This document shows positions 22,771 through 32,531 of a stretch of DNA of 64,000 nt, in pieces. Position 1 is the stretch's first letter; each line of letters starts with the position of its first letter. A program made the position numbers and the translations under genes. The DNA is from Pomphorhynchus laevis (Eukaryota; Acanthocephala; Palaeacanthocephala; Echinorhynchida; Pomphorhynchidae), in NCBI GenBank assembly GCA_012934845.2, contig WNNJ02001433.1, positions 62,001 through 126,000 on the forward strand. Direction: 5' to 3'. The notes beneath the pieces were generated by a model. That model saw nothing but the letters and a program-made list of their open reading frames with translations. It had not been told where the DNA came from and made no database searches.

Positions 22771-22930
22771 TATTACTTTTGGTAGGGGATCGTATTCTAA
22801 CGATCTATTAGAAACCTACCCTAGTTGTGTAATCCGATAGCAGGATCGCTGCTTTTCATGCTGCCACTTGCAATGAATGTTTTTAATTGTACTTGATTGC
22901 ATCTGTGAGCAGAATTTTTTGGGAAACAAT

Positions 22931-24059
22931 TTCAGCTATCAAGTACAAATATTGAATATGTTTAGTGAAATTTGTCTATTGAACAGCTTTTAAGTCACAA
23001 TCTTTATAATCCGTTGGCGTGTAAAAATGCCCAGCTCCTACGATACAAAAATTTATTTTACAATAGAATCTTGTGAAGTTATATAGTTTTCTTGTTCAAT
23101 ATATCTCCATTCGAAAGTATCAACGCATATTTACACTACAATTTACCGAGGCCTTCTACAGTCATTGAAATGCTAAAAACGTTCATATTCCGTGCTAAAT
23201 CTTCTTTTATAACATAAGAATACTTTACATTTTTTGATACAACAATCGTATGATGTCAGATATTTGTAATACCTCTTTGTAAACTCGTATAAAATTTGCA
23301 TCCACACGTTTAGCGAATGTAGTTGAACGCAACCAACTATCCTTTCAAGCACCTATTACACTTTCGTAGATCTTTAAAGCTACACAGCTTCGAGATATGC
23401 TTGCGGCATAAAGCTTAATTTCCAGTTTATCATAAGTCTGATGTGAAATAGCATGCAAGCGGATTACAGATCATAGAACTTTTCGTAGTATTATAGATCA
23501 TGTGGTTCGTTTATCGTATTTACAATAAATAATAAACTTAACGAATATACAGTTGAACATATTGATAACAACATGCTATCCCCTTTGTTCATATCAGAGC
23601 TACATTCACATGACTAAGATACCTTATTCGATCAGTCAACCAATAAATTTTTATATCATCTGATATTATATGATGTTTACAGTTTGGCCAACGTCATTAA
23701 ATCATGAAATGCTTTATTGACCCGTTGAAACATTTAAGCTATTTATTCATTGATCAATAATACTGAAAATAATAGTACTATGAATCAAATATGAATAAAC
23801 TGTTATAAATATAGCCGATATTTAATAACGGTTATGAACATAGTGCTAATATCATTATTTGAATGGCTTTAAATCTCTTCTAAATTTCACTACCATTTCA
23901 CTATGCCATTTTCATACATAAATATTTAAAATAATATTATAAATAAATAAAGACTTTATTAAATACACCAAAATATAGCGTGCAAAAATAAAAAAGGTAG
24001 GTCAAAACCAACTCAGATAAAAAATGACAAAATTTTCCTTCGTTTTTTCATCTTCCCTT
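22931..24059. other. AT-rich stretch without recognisable genes
   Basis: No coding, RNA or repeat signal was recognised. The last 60 bases may be the 3'UTR of the minus-strand LINE B that ends here. Confidence 0.5.
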
Positions 24060-26073
24060 TCTCTTTCATGGCCTCAGGTCCAGGGGGATCTGAGCCCCCA
24101 AACCGATCCAACACGCCGCCTTCCGACTGAACCACCCGGAGTCTTTCAACCCCCTAAGAATCCAATCGGCGCGGACTATGCTTGGTAAACGAGAGACGAG
24201 GAGCTTAAGTAACCTTAGCCTTTGCTCTGGGGGACGTCCTCTTGAGAAGAAGACTAATCCCGAGATAGCCCAAGTGCCCCAAAGGCGCACCTGGACATTT
24301 CCTTTCAATGACAGATGCTGATCCCGTTTCAGGGCCCACCTAGCTTTCTTCAGGATACGTTTGAGTTTATCCAGGTCAGCTTTCGCCGACCAGTTCACCG
24401 TTACGGTGAACCCCGGCTATTTTACTCGACTTATGAAGGTGGGAAGTTGTTCAGAGGCAAATATGGAGGAGAGCGCAGAGAGTGCTAATCTCTTAAGTTT
24501 TTGCTTTGTAGCAGGTGTGCCATGAAAGACGACCACCTGCGATTTAGCTGAGTTTAAAATAAGATTGGATATGGGTAACTGATCTTTTAATCTTAAAAAG
24601 AAACGGCTGATGTCAGAGACTACGTCTTTACACCTGTGTCCAGTGAAAAGGGCTGTGGTGTCATCAGCGTACACCACAAGACGTTGTTCGCGTTTAAATA
24701 TTTTGAATAGTTTAATAGAGGCAGCAAGATACAGGATAGGAGAAAGTGGGGATCCTTAAGGTACACCAGTAATAGGGTAGAACTGACGCGCATCAGGGTC
24801 GTCTTCATAGTAAAATCGCTTGGTAAACAACAGGATCTCCACTCTGTTCACAATTCTCGCAGGCAACCCGAGGGACCTGAGAGAAGAGATCACAAAAGGA
24901 ATGGAGATGCGGTCAAATGCAGCAGAAAAGTTAAGGAAAACAGCCACAACTAGACGATGGCTATTATCCCGACAAAACTGCTCCACTTCACCGACAGCTG
25001 AATGGACCGAGCGACCTTTGACGAACCCATGAAAACCTGGAGGGATCAAATTACGCCTACTTAAATGGTCGCGGATTTTACGCGCAAGCGCTTTTTTGTA
25101 AATCGACTCGAGGGCATTTTGAATCGAAATGGGTCGCAGATCTTTAGGGCATGAGCAGGATTTTTTCTTAGGAATAAAAACACGCTTACTAATATTGATG
25201 CCTGCTACATCGGATGGGGAGGCTAAAAGCATTGTGACGGCCACCTCTCTTCTCTGATCAGCTGTCAAAAGCTGACAGACCCGAGAAGAAAGTGGAACGA
25301 CGGATTTGGAGATGCCCGGGAGTGGACCCCAGGAGTTAAGGATATCCGTAACAGATAGATCCCTACTCCTGAAGTTACACCAAGGCGGGATTGGTTGAGG
25401 TGATAGAGTGGCTTCATAGTTGTGTAGGGCTAGTGACTCCTCCAAAACTTTATCAAGGACTACATTCTCTATCCAACCCAATGCTCTATACTTCCAGCAA
25501 ACAAACTTCTCCTTGAAAATCTTCCAAAAGGAAAACTGAGAAGGATTAAGGCGAGCGATACTCGTCCTATCCCTACTCAACTGGAACCTGTATCTAGTGA
25601 TCCAGTATTCATTCGAGAGGGCCTGTTTGGCGGAAGCAGAGAGATTAGGGAGGTTCAGTTATTTTGCTAGGACCTTGAGTTTCGTCGGAGTGGGATTGTA
25701 TATACGACCTTTATAGGTAGTCGATAGAATCGCGGTAGCTTGCGAAAAGAGGTAGGTATTAAATTTGTTCAAACTCTCATTTCCTATTAAGGGAAAGAGT
25801 TGGATAGCCGCTTGAATGAGGGCCACTATGATCGGATCAAAGTGAAACCTCCTTCTCAGCAACGTATCCTCCTCTATCCTCCAACGAATTAGGTCATGAG
25901 AGGTGGACAATTGCTGGCGCGACTGCTCCGTGCAGAAGGGTTTTAACAACCACCTCGAGTGAAGCAGTAAAATGTCGAGGATAGAATTTGTTGATGTGCA
26001 ATGAAAGGTAGGTGACGGGGGTTTGTGAATAAGATAACCGTTTCTAGCTCTGCGAAGTGCTGCATTGATCCAA
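24060..26073 (-). mobile_element. LINE family B copy 1 (Jockey/I-like), 5'-truncated ORF2
   Basis: The minus strand covers ORF2 from the middle of the endonuclease ('WINAALRRARNGYLIHKP') through the RT ('VVAVFLNFSAAFDRISIPF', where copy 2 has FLDFSAAFDRI; 'MVYADDTTALFTGH') to the C-terminus (CWIGLGAQIPLDLRP). It is nearly the same sequence as 27064-29065 on the plus strand but has several frame breaks, and the catalytic-block Asp of motif A is Asn here. It starts exactly at the junction with the plus-strand copy 2. Confidence 0.85.
24756..25580 (-). pseudogene. LINE B copy 1 RT fragment (274 codons)
   Basis: The longest open segment of the decayed copy. It contains the EN-RT linker, 'PKDLRPISIQNALESIYKK', 'HGFVKGRSVHSAVGEVEQF' and motif A altered to 'FLNFSAAFDR' (Asp to Asn at the first metal-binding position). 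The YADD part lies in another frame at 24417-24677. Not an active RT. Confidence 0.7.
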
Positions 26074-26581
26074 TATTGCGGCGTCTGCACGAACGCTCTA
26101 TGCCCCTCCTTGTCGAGTGGTGACAGATGCGATGCCAATCCGGTCTGTTGTAACTGTGGCGGAGATCACCCGGCGTGGTCCCACCGTTGCCGATCCTTTA
26201 AAGAATATCGAAATAAGTATATGCCAGTTGCTTCTACCCCTAACAAAAGCTATGCCAAAGTCACGACCGATAGTTCCTCCGATTCAGTTTCCAACAAAGA
26301 TTTACTATACTTATTGGATAACACAAAAAAGACGATTTTAGCACAAATCCAGCAAATGCTGGCCCCCTTCTAGGGGCCCTCCTTTCGGCGCCGCCAGTAC
26401 CGTCCGAAGTTGCTATTCCTAAATCAAAGAAAAGGGGCGCGTCCGCCCGGACCGTCCCCCCAATAAAAATTGGAAAGCTCCTGAATTTGGCCTTGGGAAA
26501 TGAAGATATTGCTCTAGGGGTTGCGACCCTGGATGGAGCTAGTGGTGGGAAGGGCAACCTTCCCGCACCTAGCTCTGTCTA
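26065..26581 (+). CDS. LINE B gag-like ORF1, C-terminal part (partial, internal stop)
   Basis: A partial ORF without its own start: the open frame runs from 26065 (the first bases belong to copy 1). It contains 'YCGVCTN' and then a CCHC knuckle 'CCNCGGDHPAWSHRC', followed by 'FKEYRNKYM' and a polar region. An in-frame TAG at 26371-26373 interrupts it, but the same frame continues with 'KSKKRGASARTVPPIKIGK', 'LLNLALGNEDIALGV' and ends at TAG 26579-26581. The protein type is the RNA-binding gag of Jockey/I LINEs. The internal stop is probably a mutation in this copy. Confidence 0.7.
26537..26574 (+). promoter_or_regulatory. hairpin with GNRA tetraloop just before LINE B ORF2
   Basis: Perfect 7-bp stem gggaagg/ccttccc (26547-26553 and 26558-26564) closes a gcaa (GNRA) tetraloop. 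An outer stem, agctag/ctagct, extends it to 26537-26574 with a small internal loop. It lies in the gag 3' coding end, 41 nt before the ORF2 ATG at 26615. A role in ORF2 translation is speculation. Confidence 0.45.
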
Positions 26582-26614
26582 GGATAGCTTCCCCCGTCCA
26601 TCTTATCTAACACA

Positions 26615-29065
26615 ATGGTGAGTAAACCCGAGCCTTTTTCACTGAATATCATTCAGTGGAATTCGGGAGGTGCTTCTGCCCTTAGACTTCTATCTGGTAG
26701 AGACGCAGATGTTATAGTCCTTCAGGAGACGCGGTCTATCCGTCTCCCCCAGGACCTTACTCGATTTATCCCAAAGCATATATGTTCCCACTATACTCCG
26801 TATATAACCCCACCTCACTCCTCTTCGTCTCAAGGACTCTTGACCTTAGTTAAATCCTCATTAAGATCCTCCCTCCTATTAAACTTTACTTGTCCAGCCA
26901 TGTCTTGTTTAGTAGTTTCACTTAGTAAGAACGGTAAACGCCTCAGTCTAGCCAATGTCTACATCCGTCCAGGGGAAATTCACAAGAACCGTGAACTCCT
27001 GGATAGTATTATTGACAGCGGTTATGACATGATACTTGGGGATTTTAACGACAGAACTGGTCGTTGGATCAATGCAGCACTTCGCAGAGCTAGGAATGGT
27101 TATCTTATTCACAAACCACCATCCCCTACCTTTCATTGCACATCAACAAATTCAATCCTCGACATTTTACTGCTTCACTCGAGGTGGCTGTTAAAACCCC
27201 TCTGCACGGAGCAGTCGCGCCAGCAATTGTCCACCTCTCATGACCTCATTCGTTGGAGGATAGAGGAGGATACGTTGCTGAGAAGGAGGTTTCACTTTGA
27301 TCCGATCAGAGTGGTTTTCTTTCAGGCGGCAATCCCACTCTTCCCCAGAATAGGAAATGAGAGTTTAACCGAATTCAATACCTACCTCTCTTCGCAAGCT
27401 ACAGCGATTCTATCGACTACCTATAAAGGTCGTATATACAATCCCACTCCGACGAAACTCAAGGTCCTAGCAAAATTACTGAACCTCCCCAATCTCTCTG
27501 CTTCCGCCAAACAGGCCCTCTCGAATGAATACTGGAGCACTAGATACAGGTTCCAGCTGAGTAGGGATAGGACGAGTATCGCTCGTCTTAATCCTTCTCA
27601 GTCTTCCTTTTGGAAGATTTTCAAGAAGGAGAAGTTTGTTTGCTGGAAGGATAGAGCATTGAGTTGGATAGGGAATGTAGGCCTTGAAAAAGTTTTGGAG
27701 GAGTCACTAGCCCTACACAACTATGGAGCCACTCAATCACCTCAACCAATCCCGCCTTGGTGTAACTTCAGGAGTAGGGATCTATCTGTTACGGATATTC
27801 TTAACTCCTGGGGTCCACTCCCGGGCACCTCCAAATCCTTCGCTCCACTTTCTTCTCGTGTTTGTCAGCTTTTGACAGCTGATCAGAGAAGAGAGGTGGC
27901 CGTCTTAATGCTTTTAGCATCCCCATCCGATGTAGCAGGCATCAATAATAGTAAGCGAGTTTTTCTTCCTAAGAAAAAATCCTGCTCATGCCCTAAAGAT
28001 CTGCGACCCATTTCGATTCAAAATGCCCTCATATCGATTTACGAAAAAGCGCTTGCGCGTAAAATCCGCGACCATTTAAGTAGGCGTAATTTGATCCCTC
28101 CAAGCTTTCATGGGTTCGTCAAAGGTCGCTCGGTCCATTCAGCAGTTGGTGAGGTGGAGCAGTTTTGTCGGGATAATAGCCATCGTCTAGTTGTGGCTGT
28201 TTTCCTTGACTTTTCTGCTGCATTTGACCGCATCTCCATTCCTTTTGTGATCTCTTCTCTCAGGTCCCTCGGGTTGCCTGCGAGAATTGTGAACAGGGTG
28301 GAGATCCTGCTGTATACCAAGCGATTTTACTATGAAGACGACCCTGATGCGCGTCAGTTCTACCCTATTACTGGTGTACCTCAAGGATCCCCACTTTCTC
28401 CTATCTTATATCTTGCTGCCTCTATTAATCTATTCAAAATATTTAAACGCGAACAACGTCTTGTGGTGTACGCTGATGACACCACAGCCCTGTTCACTGG
28501 ACACAGGTGTAAAGACGTAGTCTCTGACATCAGCCGTTTCTTTTTAAGATTAAAAGATCAGTTACCCATATCTAACCTTATTTTAAACTCCGCCAAATCG
28601 CAGGTGGTTGTCTTTCATGGATCACCTGCGACGAAGCAAAAACTTAAGAGATTAGCACTCTCTGCGCTCTCCTCCATTTTTGCCTCAGAACCACTGCCCA
28701 CCTTTACAAGTCGAGTAAAATACCTGGGGTTCACCGTTACGGTGAACTGGTCAGGGAAAGCTGACCTGGATAGACTCAAACGTATCCTGAAGAAAGCTAG
28801 GTGGGCCCTGAAACGGGCTCAGCATCTGTCGTTGAATGGGAAAACCCAAGTGCGCCTTTGGGGCACTTGGGCTATCTCGGGATTAGTCTTCTTTTCAAGA
28901 GGACGTCCCCCAGAGCAAAGACTAAGGTTTCTTAAGCTCCTCGTCTCGTGGTTACCCAGCATAGTCCGCACCGACTGGACTCTTCGGGGAGTGAAAGACC
29001 CCGGTTGGTTCAGTCGGAAGGCGGCGTGTTGGATAGGTTGGGGGCTCAGATCCCTCTGGATTTGA
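26615..29065 (+). CDS. LINE B ORF2: APE endonuclease + reverse transcriptase (816 aa)
   Basis: One open frame from ATG 26615. The endonuclease lies at residues 10-225: 'IIQWNSGG' at 11-18, 'VIVLQETRS' with the catalytic Glu near 38, 'MILGDFNDRTGRW' near 139-151, and 'STSHDLIRWRIE' in the position of the SDH block. The RT domain covers about residues 440-720: 'CPKDLRPISIQNALISIYE', 'VAVFLDFSAAFDRISIPF', 'GVPQGSPLSPILYLAASI' and the catalytic YADD at 619-622. The C-terminus has 'VKDPGWFSRKAACW'. No His-Cys zinc knuckle follows the RT, so it is shorter than many Jockey ORF2 proteins (about 900 aa). It would act in target-primed reverse transcription in the nucleus. The frame is intact, yet gag is truncated, so this copy alone is not autonomous. 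Confidence 0.9.
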   Translation: MVSKPEPFSLNIIQWNSGGASALRLLSGRDADVIVLQETRSIRLPQDLTRFIPKHICSHYTPYITPPHSSSSQGLLTLVKSSLRSSLLLNFTCPAMSCLVVSLSKNGKRLSLANVYIRPGEIHKNRELLDSIIDSGYDMILGDFNDRTGRWINAALRRARNGYLIHKPPSPTFHCTSTNSILDILLLHSRWLLKPLCTEQSRQQLSTSHDLIRWRIEEDTLLRRRFHFDPIRVVFFQAAIPLFPRIGNESLTEFNTYLSSQATAILSTTYKGRIYNPTPTKLKVLAKLLNLPNLSASAKQALSNEYWSTRYRFQLSRDRTSIARLNPSQSSFWKIFKKEKFVCWKDRALSWIGNVGLEKVLEESLALHNYGATQSPQPIPPWCNFRSRDLSVTDILNSWGPLPGTSKSFAPLSSRVCQLLTADQRREVAVLMLLASPSDVAGINNSKRVFLPKKKSCSCPKDLRPISIQNALISIYEKALARKIRDHLSRRNLIPPSFHGFVKGRSVHSAVGEVEQFCRDNSHRLVVAVFLDFSAAFDRISIPFVISSLRSLGLPARIVNRVEILLYTKRFYYEDDPDARQFYPITGVPQGSPLSPILYLAASINLFKIFKREQRLVVYADDTTALFTGHRCKDVVSDISRFFLRLKDQLPISNLILNSAKSQVVVFHGSPATKQKLKRLALSALSSIFASEPLPTFTSRVKYLGFTVTVNWSGKADLDRLKRILKKARWALKRAQHLSLNGKTQVRLWGTWAISGLVFFSRGRPPEQRLRFLKLLVSWLPSIVRTDWTLRGVKDPGWFSRKAACWIGWGLRSLWI

Positions 29066-29090
29066 GGCTGTAATATTAGTAAGAAGACTG

Positions 29091-29735
29091 GAATAAGAAA
29101 AGATAGAGATTCTTGTTTCTCCTTTTTTTTGACTTACTTTTTTAATCACATTATTTATCACTGTTTTTTGTACTTGTAAGAAAATCTTATTATTATAATA
29201 TTATTGGTAAAATATAAAAAGTAAAGCGAATACGAACTTATTAAACTTCAATTAGAAGTAACTTAAAAATTTATTGAATTCAATTTAGATCGGTTAATTC
29301 TTATATTAACCTTGTGGTTTTTTTATCAAAGACTAGATAATTTATGATTTCAGTTTAAGATTTTTCTTCCACAAGATTGTCGTTATTAAATCATAATCAT
29401 CACTACTCCGTCACAATCATAAAAGGGTGTACCATTGCCTGTTCTAGATATCTTTATTGCAATATTTGTCAATGAGTCAACACTTAATACAAACAAAATG
29501 AAATTGTACGTAAACATGTATGCGCTCAAATATTAAATAGTTAAGCTATTGAATTGTAGTCATGCAAATGTTTAATTAAATCTTAGATTGTACTTTCTAA
29601 ATAATTAGAAGTTTGTGTTAGTTAATCACCAAATTTCAAAAAATGAAATTTTTCAATTTTATTTAATTTTATTTATATATATAAATCTACACAACTGGGT
29701 GCTATGTAGATACCACAGCACCCAGCAACCTTAGC
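29091..29735. other. AT-rich stretch without recognisable genes
   Basis: No coding or RNA signal recognised. The first part may be LINE B 3'UTR. Confidence 0.45.
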
Positions 29736-30110
29736 AGTTCGGTATATAGCGCGGCTAGTGTGCCAAAGAACGCCTAAACTAAGAAAGTGCACAAATATGC
29801 TAACATTGACTTCCGCCAATATATTTTCATACCAGTGGCAGTTGAAAGCACAGGAGCGATCGGGCCAGTGTCTCTCACGTTTCTTCATGAACTTGGCACA
29901 CGATTAATCCGCGCAACTTCCGAACCCCAAGCCCGTGCTTTCCTGTTCCAACGTATAAGCGTAGCCGTTCAGCGGAGGAATGCAGCATGCATAATGGAGA
30001 GCATGAGCGGAGGAGGGTCGTCAATGCTGCTTCCGTGATGGGTAGAAGCGTGATATTTCCGTATCTATGCCAGCCCGGCATGAAGTTATCAAGACCGCAC
30101 GACATTTATA
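29736..30110 (+). mobile_element. retroelement C-terminal domain fragment
   Basis: The frame around 29775-30038 reads 'PKLRKVHKYANIDFRQYIF', 'IPVAVESTGAIGPVSLTF', 'LHELGTRLIRATSEPQARA' and 'FLFQRISVAVQRRNAA'. I recognise this pattern (PVAVETxGxxG, LGxR, LxQRxSxAxQRGNA) as the conserved C-terminal domain found at the end of RT-bearing retroelement proteins in many animals. I cannot name the family with certainty. No RT precedes it, so it is a truncated fossil. Base composition is richer in G+C than the flanks. Confidence 0.5.
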
Positions 30111-30975
30111 GAAATTGACTTTTATTTTACCTAATACGCTTCATTTTATAAATTTTAATTTTTTTATTATTAAATACAGAATATCTACTTATATATTTAG
30201 CTTGCATTTCAGAAAGTCTAATGTTTCAATTACTTCTATTTTCATTTACGATTCCATAATTTAAAAGCTATACTTCTATACATTTTTTAATTAAGTGATG
30301 AATTAAATATAAATATAAATATCTATATTAAAACATTTTTTAATAATTAATTTTATTTTCCTTAATTTTATCGTATGAAATTGTACACAAAGTCGGCGAA
30401 ATATTTTACTTTATTCTTTACTTTATTTTTACTTTATTTTTTACTTTATTCTTTACTTTAATATCTCGAAGTCGACACTGAAACATCTTAGAACACGCAC
30501 GTTTAAGTCCTTTTAAAATGAAATATCGATGCAAACTGCATAAAATATGCAACAAGATTAATTATATTAAAATATCATCGAATGTAGCTATTGACGTTGC
30601 CACTTGATATTAAGATATCAAGTAAATAACGATTTATTAAATTTTCAAATATAATTATGCGTCTATCCTAAAAGATGAGCATGTACAATTGAAAATAAGC
30701 TGATTCGTTAGAATTTTATTGGCTTGAAAAGTCATTAAAGTGTCAATTGCAAGTATCAAACAATGTGTCAATAGGAAACGTATTCATCAACAATAATTAC
30801 AAAATATTAATTTTATGAAAAAGTTTTTTGTCTTGACAATTTTGGTCAAACAAACTTAAATGTTAAAAGGTTGATTGCAAATATAGACATTAACAGTCAC
30901 ATATAAAAGTTATATTATTATTGTTTCAACGGCTTACAAACAGGGGCTTAAATAGCCGGTTCACATGAAATAAAA
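30111..30975. other. AT-rich stretch without recognisable genes
   Basis: Contains a short simple repeat of 'tttactttattctttacttt' type at about 30405-30460. Nothing else was recognised. Confidence 0.5.
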
Positions 30976-30985
30976 ATCAACAAAA

Positions 30986-31444
30986 TCATAAAAACTGTTC
31001 ACATCTATAGGAAAACACTTCCTTGCGCATAACAGGATCCATCCATAATCCGGACTTGAATGCTGAGGCACCACTGCTGCAAACAGTCCCTCCATCCAGT
31101 TTGTTCCAAAGTCCAACTACTCTTCGTTGAAATTGTATACACCGCGACTTTTGCACTAAATTCAGGCTCAAAGTCAAACTGTATCCGTGAAGGAATGCTG
31201 ACTGTCGCAGTTGTAAACACATCCGAAGAAGATGATTTGAAGAACGAAAAACTCGCCACACTATATTCATACCGATATACTGACGGGTCCAAGAAACGGT
31301 CTCAAGCGGAAGACATTGCAAACGACACACATAGGGCATTTGCACCAAGATCGGCGCCAACTTTGTTGCAGGACGAAGCACTCTCTCAGAGATCAAGTGT
31401 TCCCCAACTGTGCATGGGTATACACAAGGGGCCGCATACAACAA
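30986..31444 (-). pseudogene. LINE C C-terminal domain
   Basis: 152 codons with 'RPATKLAPILVQMPYVCRL', 'CLPLETVSWTRQYIGMNIV' and 'QRRVVGLWNKLDGGTVCSS', the pattern of the CR1 post-RT domain ending in WNxLP(D). The 5' part of this frame is translated from non-LINE or shifted sequence. Confidence 0.6.
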
Positions 31445-31447
31445 CCG

Positions 31448-31531
31448 GCTCAGAACGTGAGCAAAATCAGAGGCCGAAGAGCAACCGGCTCAGAACGTGA
31501 GCAAAATCAGAGGCCGAAGAGCAACCGGATC
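31448..31531. repeat. 42-bp tandem duplication inside LINE C
   Basis: The unit beginning 'caaccggctcagaacgtgag' and ending 'aggccgaagag' occurs twice in direct succession, with the start of a third (caaccggatc). It breaks the LINE C frame. Confidence 0.8.
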
Positions 31532-31844
31532 AAGAGCTAAGAATGTGCGCCTAATGACCCCTACCATTTTATTAGCGTTGGCACATGCAAGAGCGGGATG
31601 TGGGGCAGTTCTCAGGTTGTGGTCAATCAACATTCCCAAATCCTTATGGCTTACAACACTTCACGAAAATAATAAGTGTATTGAACTTCCGACGGGGACT
31701 TTACAACTCTACCCAGAACACGCATTTGTTTGCATTTGGTGACATTCATCACAAGCTTGTTGCTCGCCGCCCATAACTCGACCCTATCAATATCTCTCTG
31801 TAAAATGCTAATATCATTACTCGAGTAAACACCCCTCCAAATCT

Positions 31845-32531
31845 TTAAGTCATCAGCATACAATAATAGCACCGACAAGCAATGGTTGCAGGTAAATCAT
31901 TTACATATATACTAAATAACAGTAGACCTAAAACGGATCCCTGAGGAACACCAATGTGAGAAGGCCTAACCGACGATAGTGTATTATCAACACGCACTCT
32001 GAAGCTTCGTTGATGCAGAAAGGCCCTGATCCATTTAACAAGAGCAATATGAAGTCCTGTGTTTGTCAGTTTCATAAGAAACAGGTCATGGTCAACTCGA
32101 TCAAACGATTTTGAAAAATCGAAAAATATGATGTCGGTATCTACAAAATTCGCCTTTTTTTCTGACCAGGAACAGTGAGCAAAGAGCAAATTGGAGACAG
32201 TAGAGTGTCCCTTTCTGAACCCGTGCTTCTCAGGAGCTAATACATTATTCCTACTGAAGAAATCAACCATAAAAGCATGCACAAGCTTTTCCAAAATTCT
32301 ACAGCATACACAAGTTATACTGATTGGCCCATAATTATCAACCGATGAGCGAGCACCTCCTTTGAAAATCGGATGGATTACAGACTGCTTCCAGACATTC
32401 GGAAGAGCACCATCAATAATAGATTGTCTAAATAAGTCACACAACGGACCAAATATCAAGCTAGTCAAGCTACGTAGAGAAACAGAAGAATCAAGTCGGG
32501 ACCCTTGGAGTTGGATGATTTTAGGCGACAT
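31845..32531 (-). pseudogene. LINE C reverse transcriptase core (228 codons)
   Basis: Long open segment with RT motifs 1-4: 'VWKQSVIHPIFKGG' and 'SSVDNYGPISITCVCCRIL' (Arg of NYRPIS replaced by Gly), 'KHGFRKGHSTVSNLLFAH', motif A 'DIIFFDFSKSFDRVDHDL' and motif B 'GVPQGSVLGLLLFSIYVND'. YADD follows in the frame of 31878-31651. The frame change between them and the Arg to Gly replacement point to a dead copy. Confidence 0.8.

Larger units (their letters stand above)
22308..22930. repeat. large inverted repeat built from SINE family S
   Basis: The left arm (about 22308-22560) and right arm (about 22670-22930) are reverse complements. Matching blocks are tagaatacgatcccctacca (about 22440) with its reverse complement near 22780, ggagcagccagcctagtgga (22494) with its complement near 22740, and tgcaagtggcagcatgaaaa (22367) with its complement near 22860. 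Each arm contains a tRNA-like SINE head; the right-arm copy continues into the SINE body at 22560-22680. The whole would fold into a long hairpin. Confidence 0.75.
26074..29090 (+). mobile_element. LINE family B copy 2 (Jockey/I-like)
   Basis: A gag-like ORF1 C-terminal part with a zinc knuckle (26074-26581) is followed by a 33-nt gap and an intact 816-codon EN+RT ORF2 (26615-29065). The 5' end of gag is missing. The zinc-knuckle gag plus APE-EN plus RT order is typical of the Jockey/I group. It stands head to head with copy 1 (24060-26073), giving inverted arms of about 2 kb. The 3' sequence beyond 29065 resembles that of copy 1 only loosely. Confidence 0.88.

Noticed and set aside
31060-31776. 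Plus-strand frames over LINE C (146, 81, 63 codons)
   Set aside because: They are antisense to the LINE C C-terminal domain and show no domain of their own.
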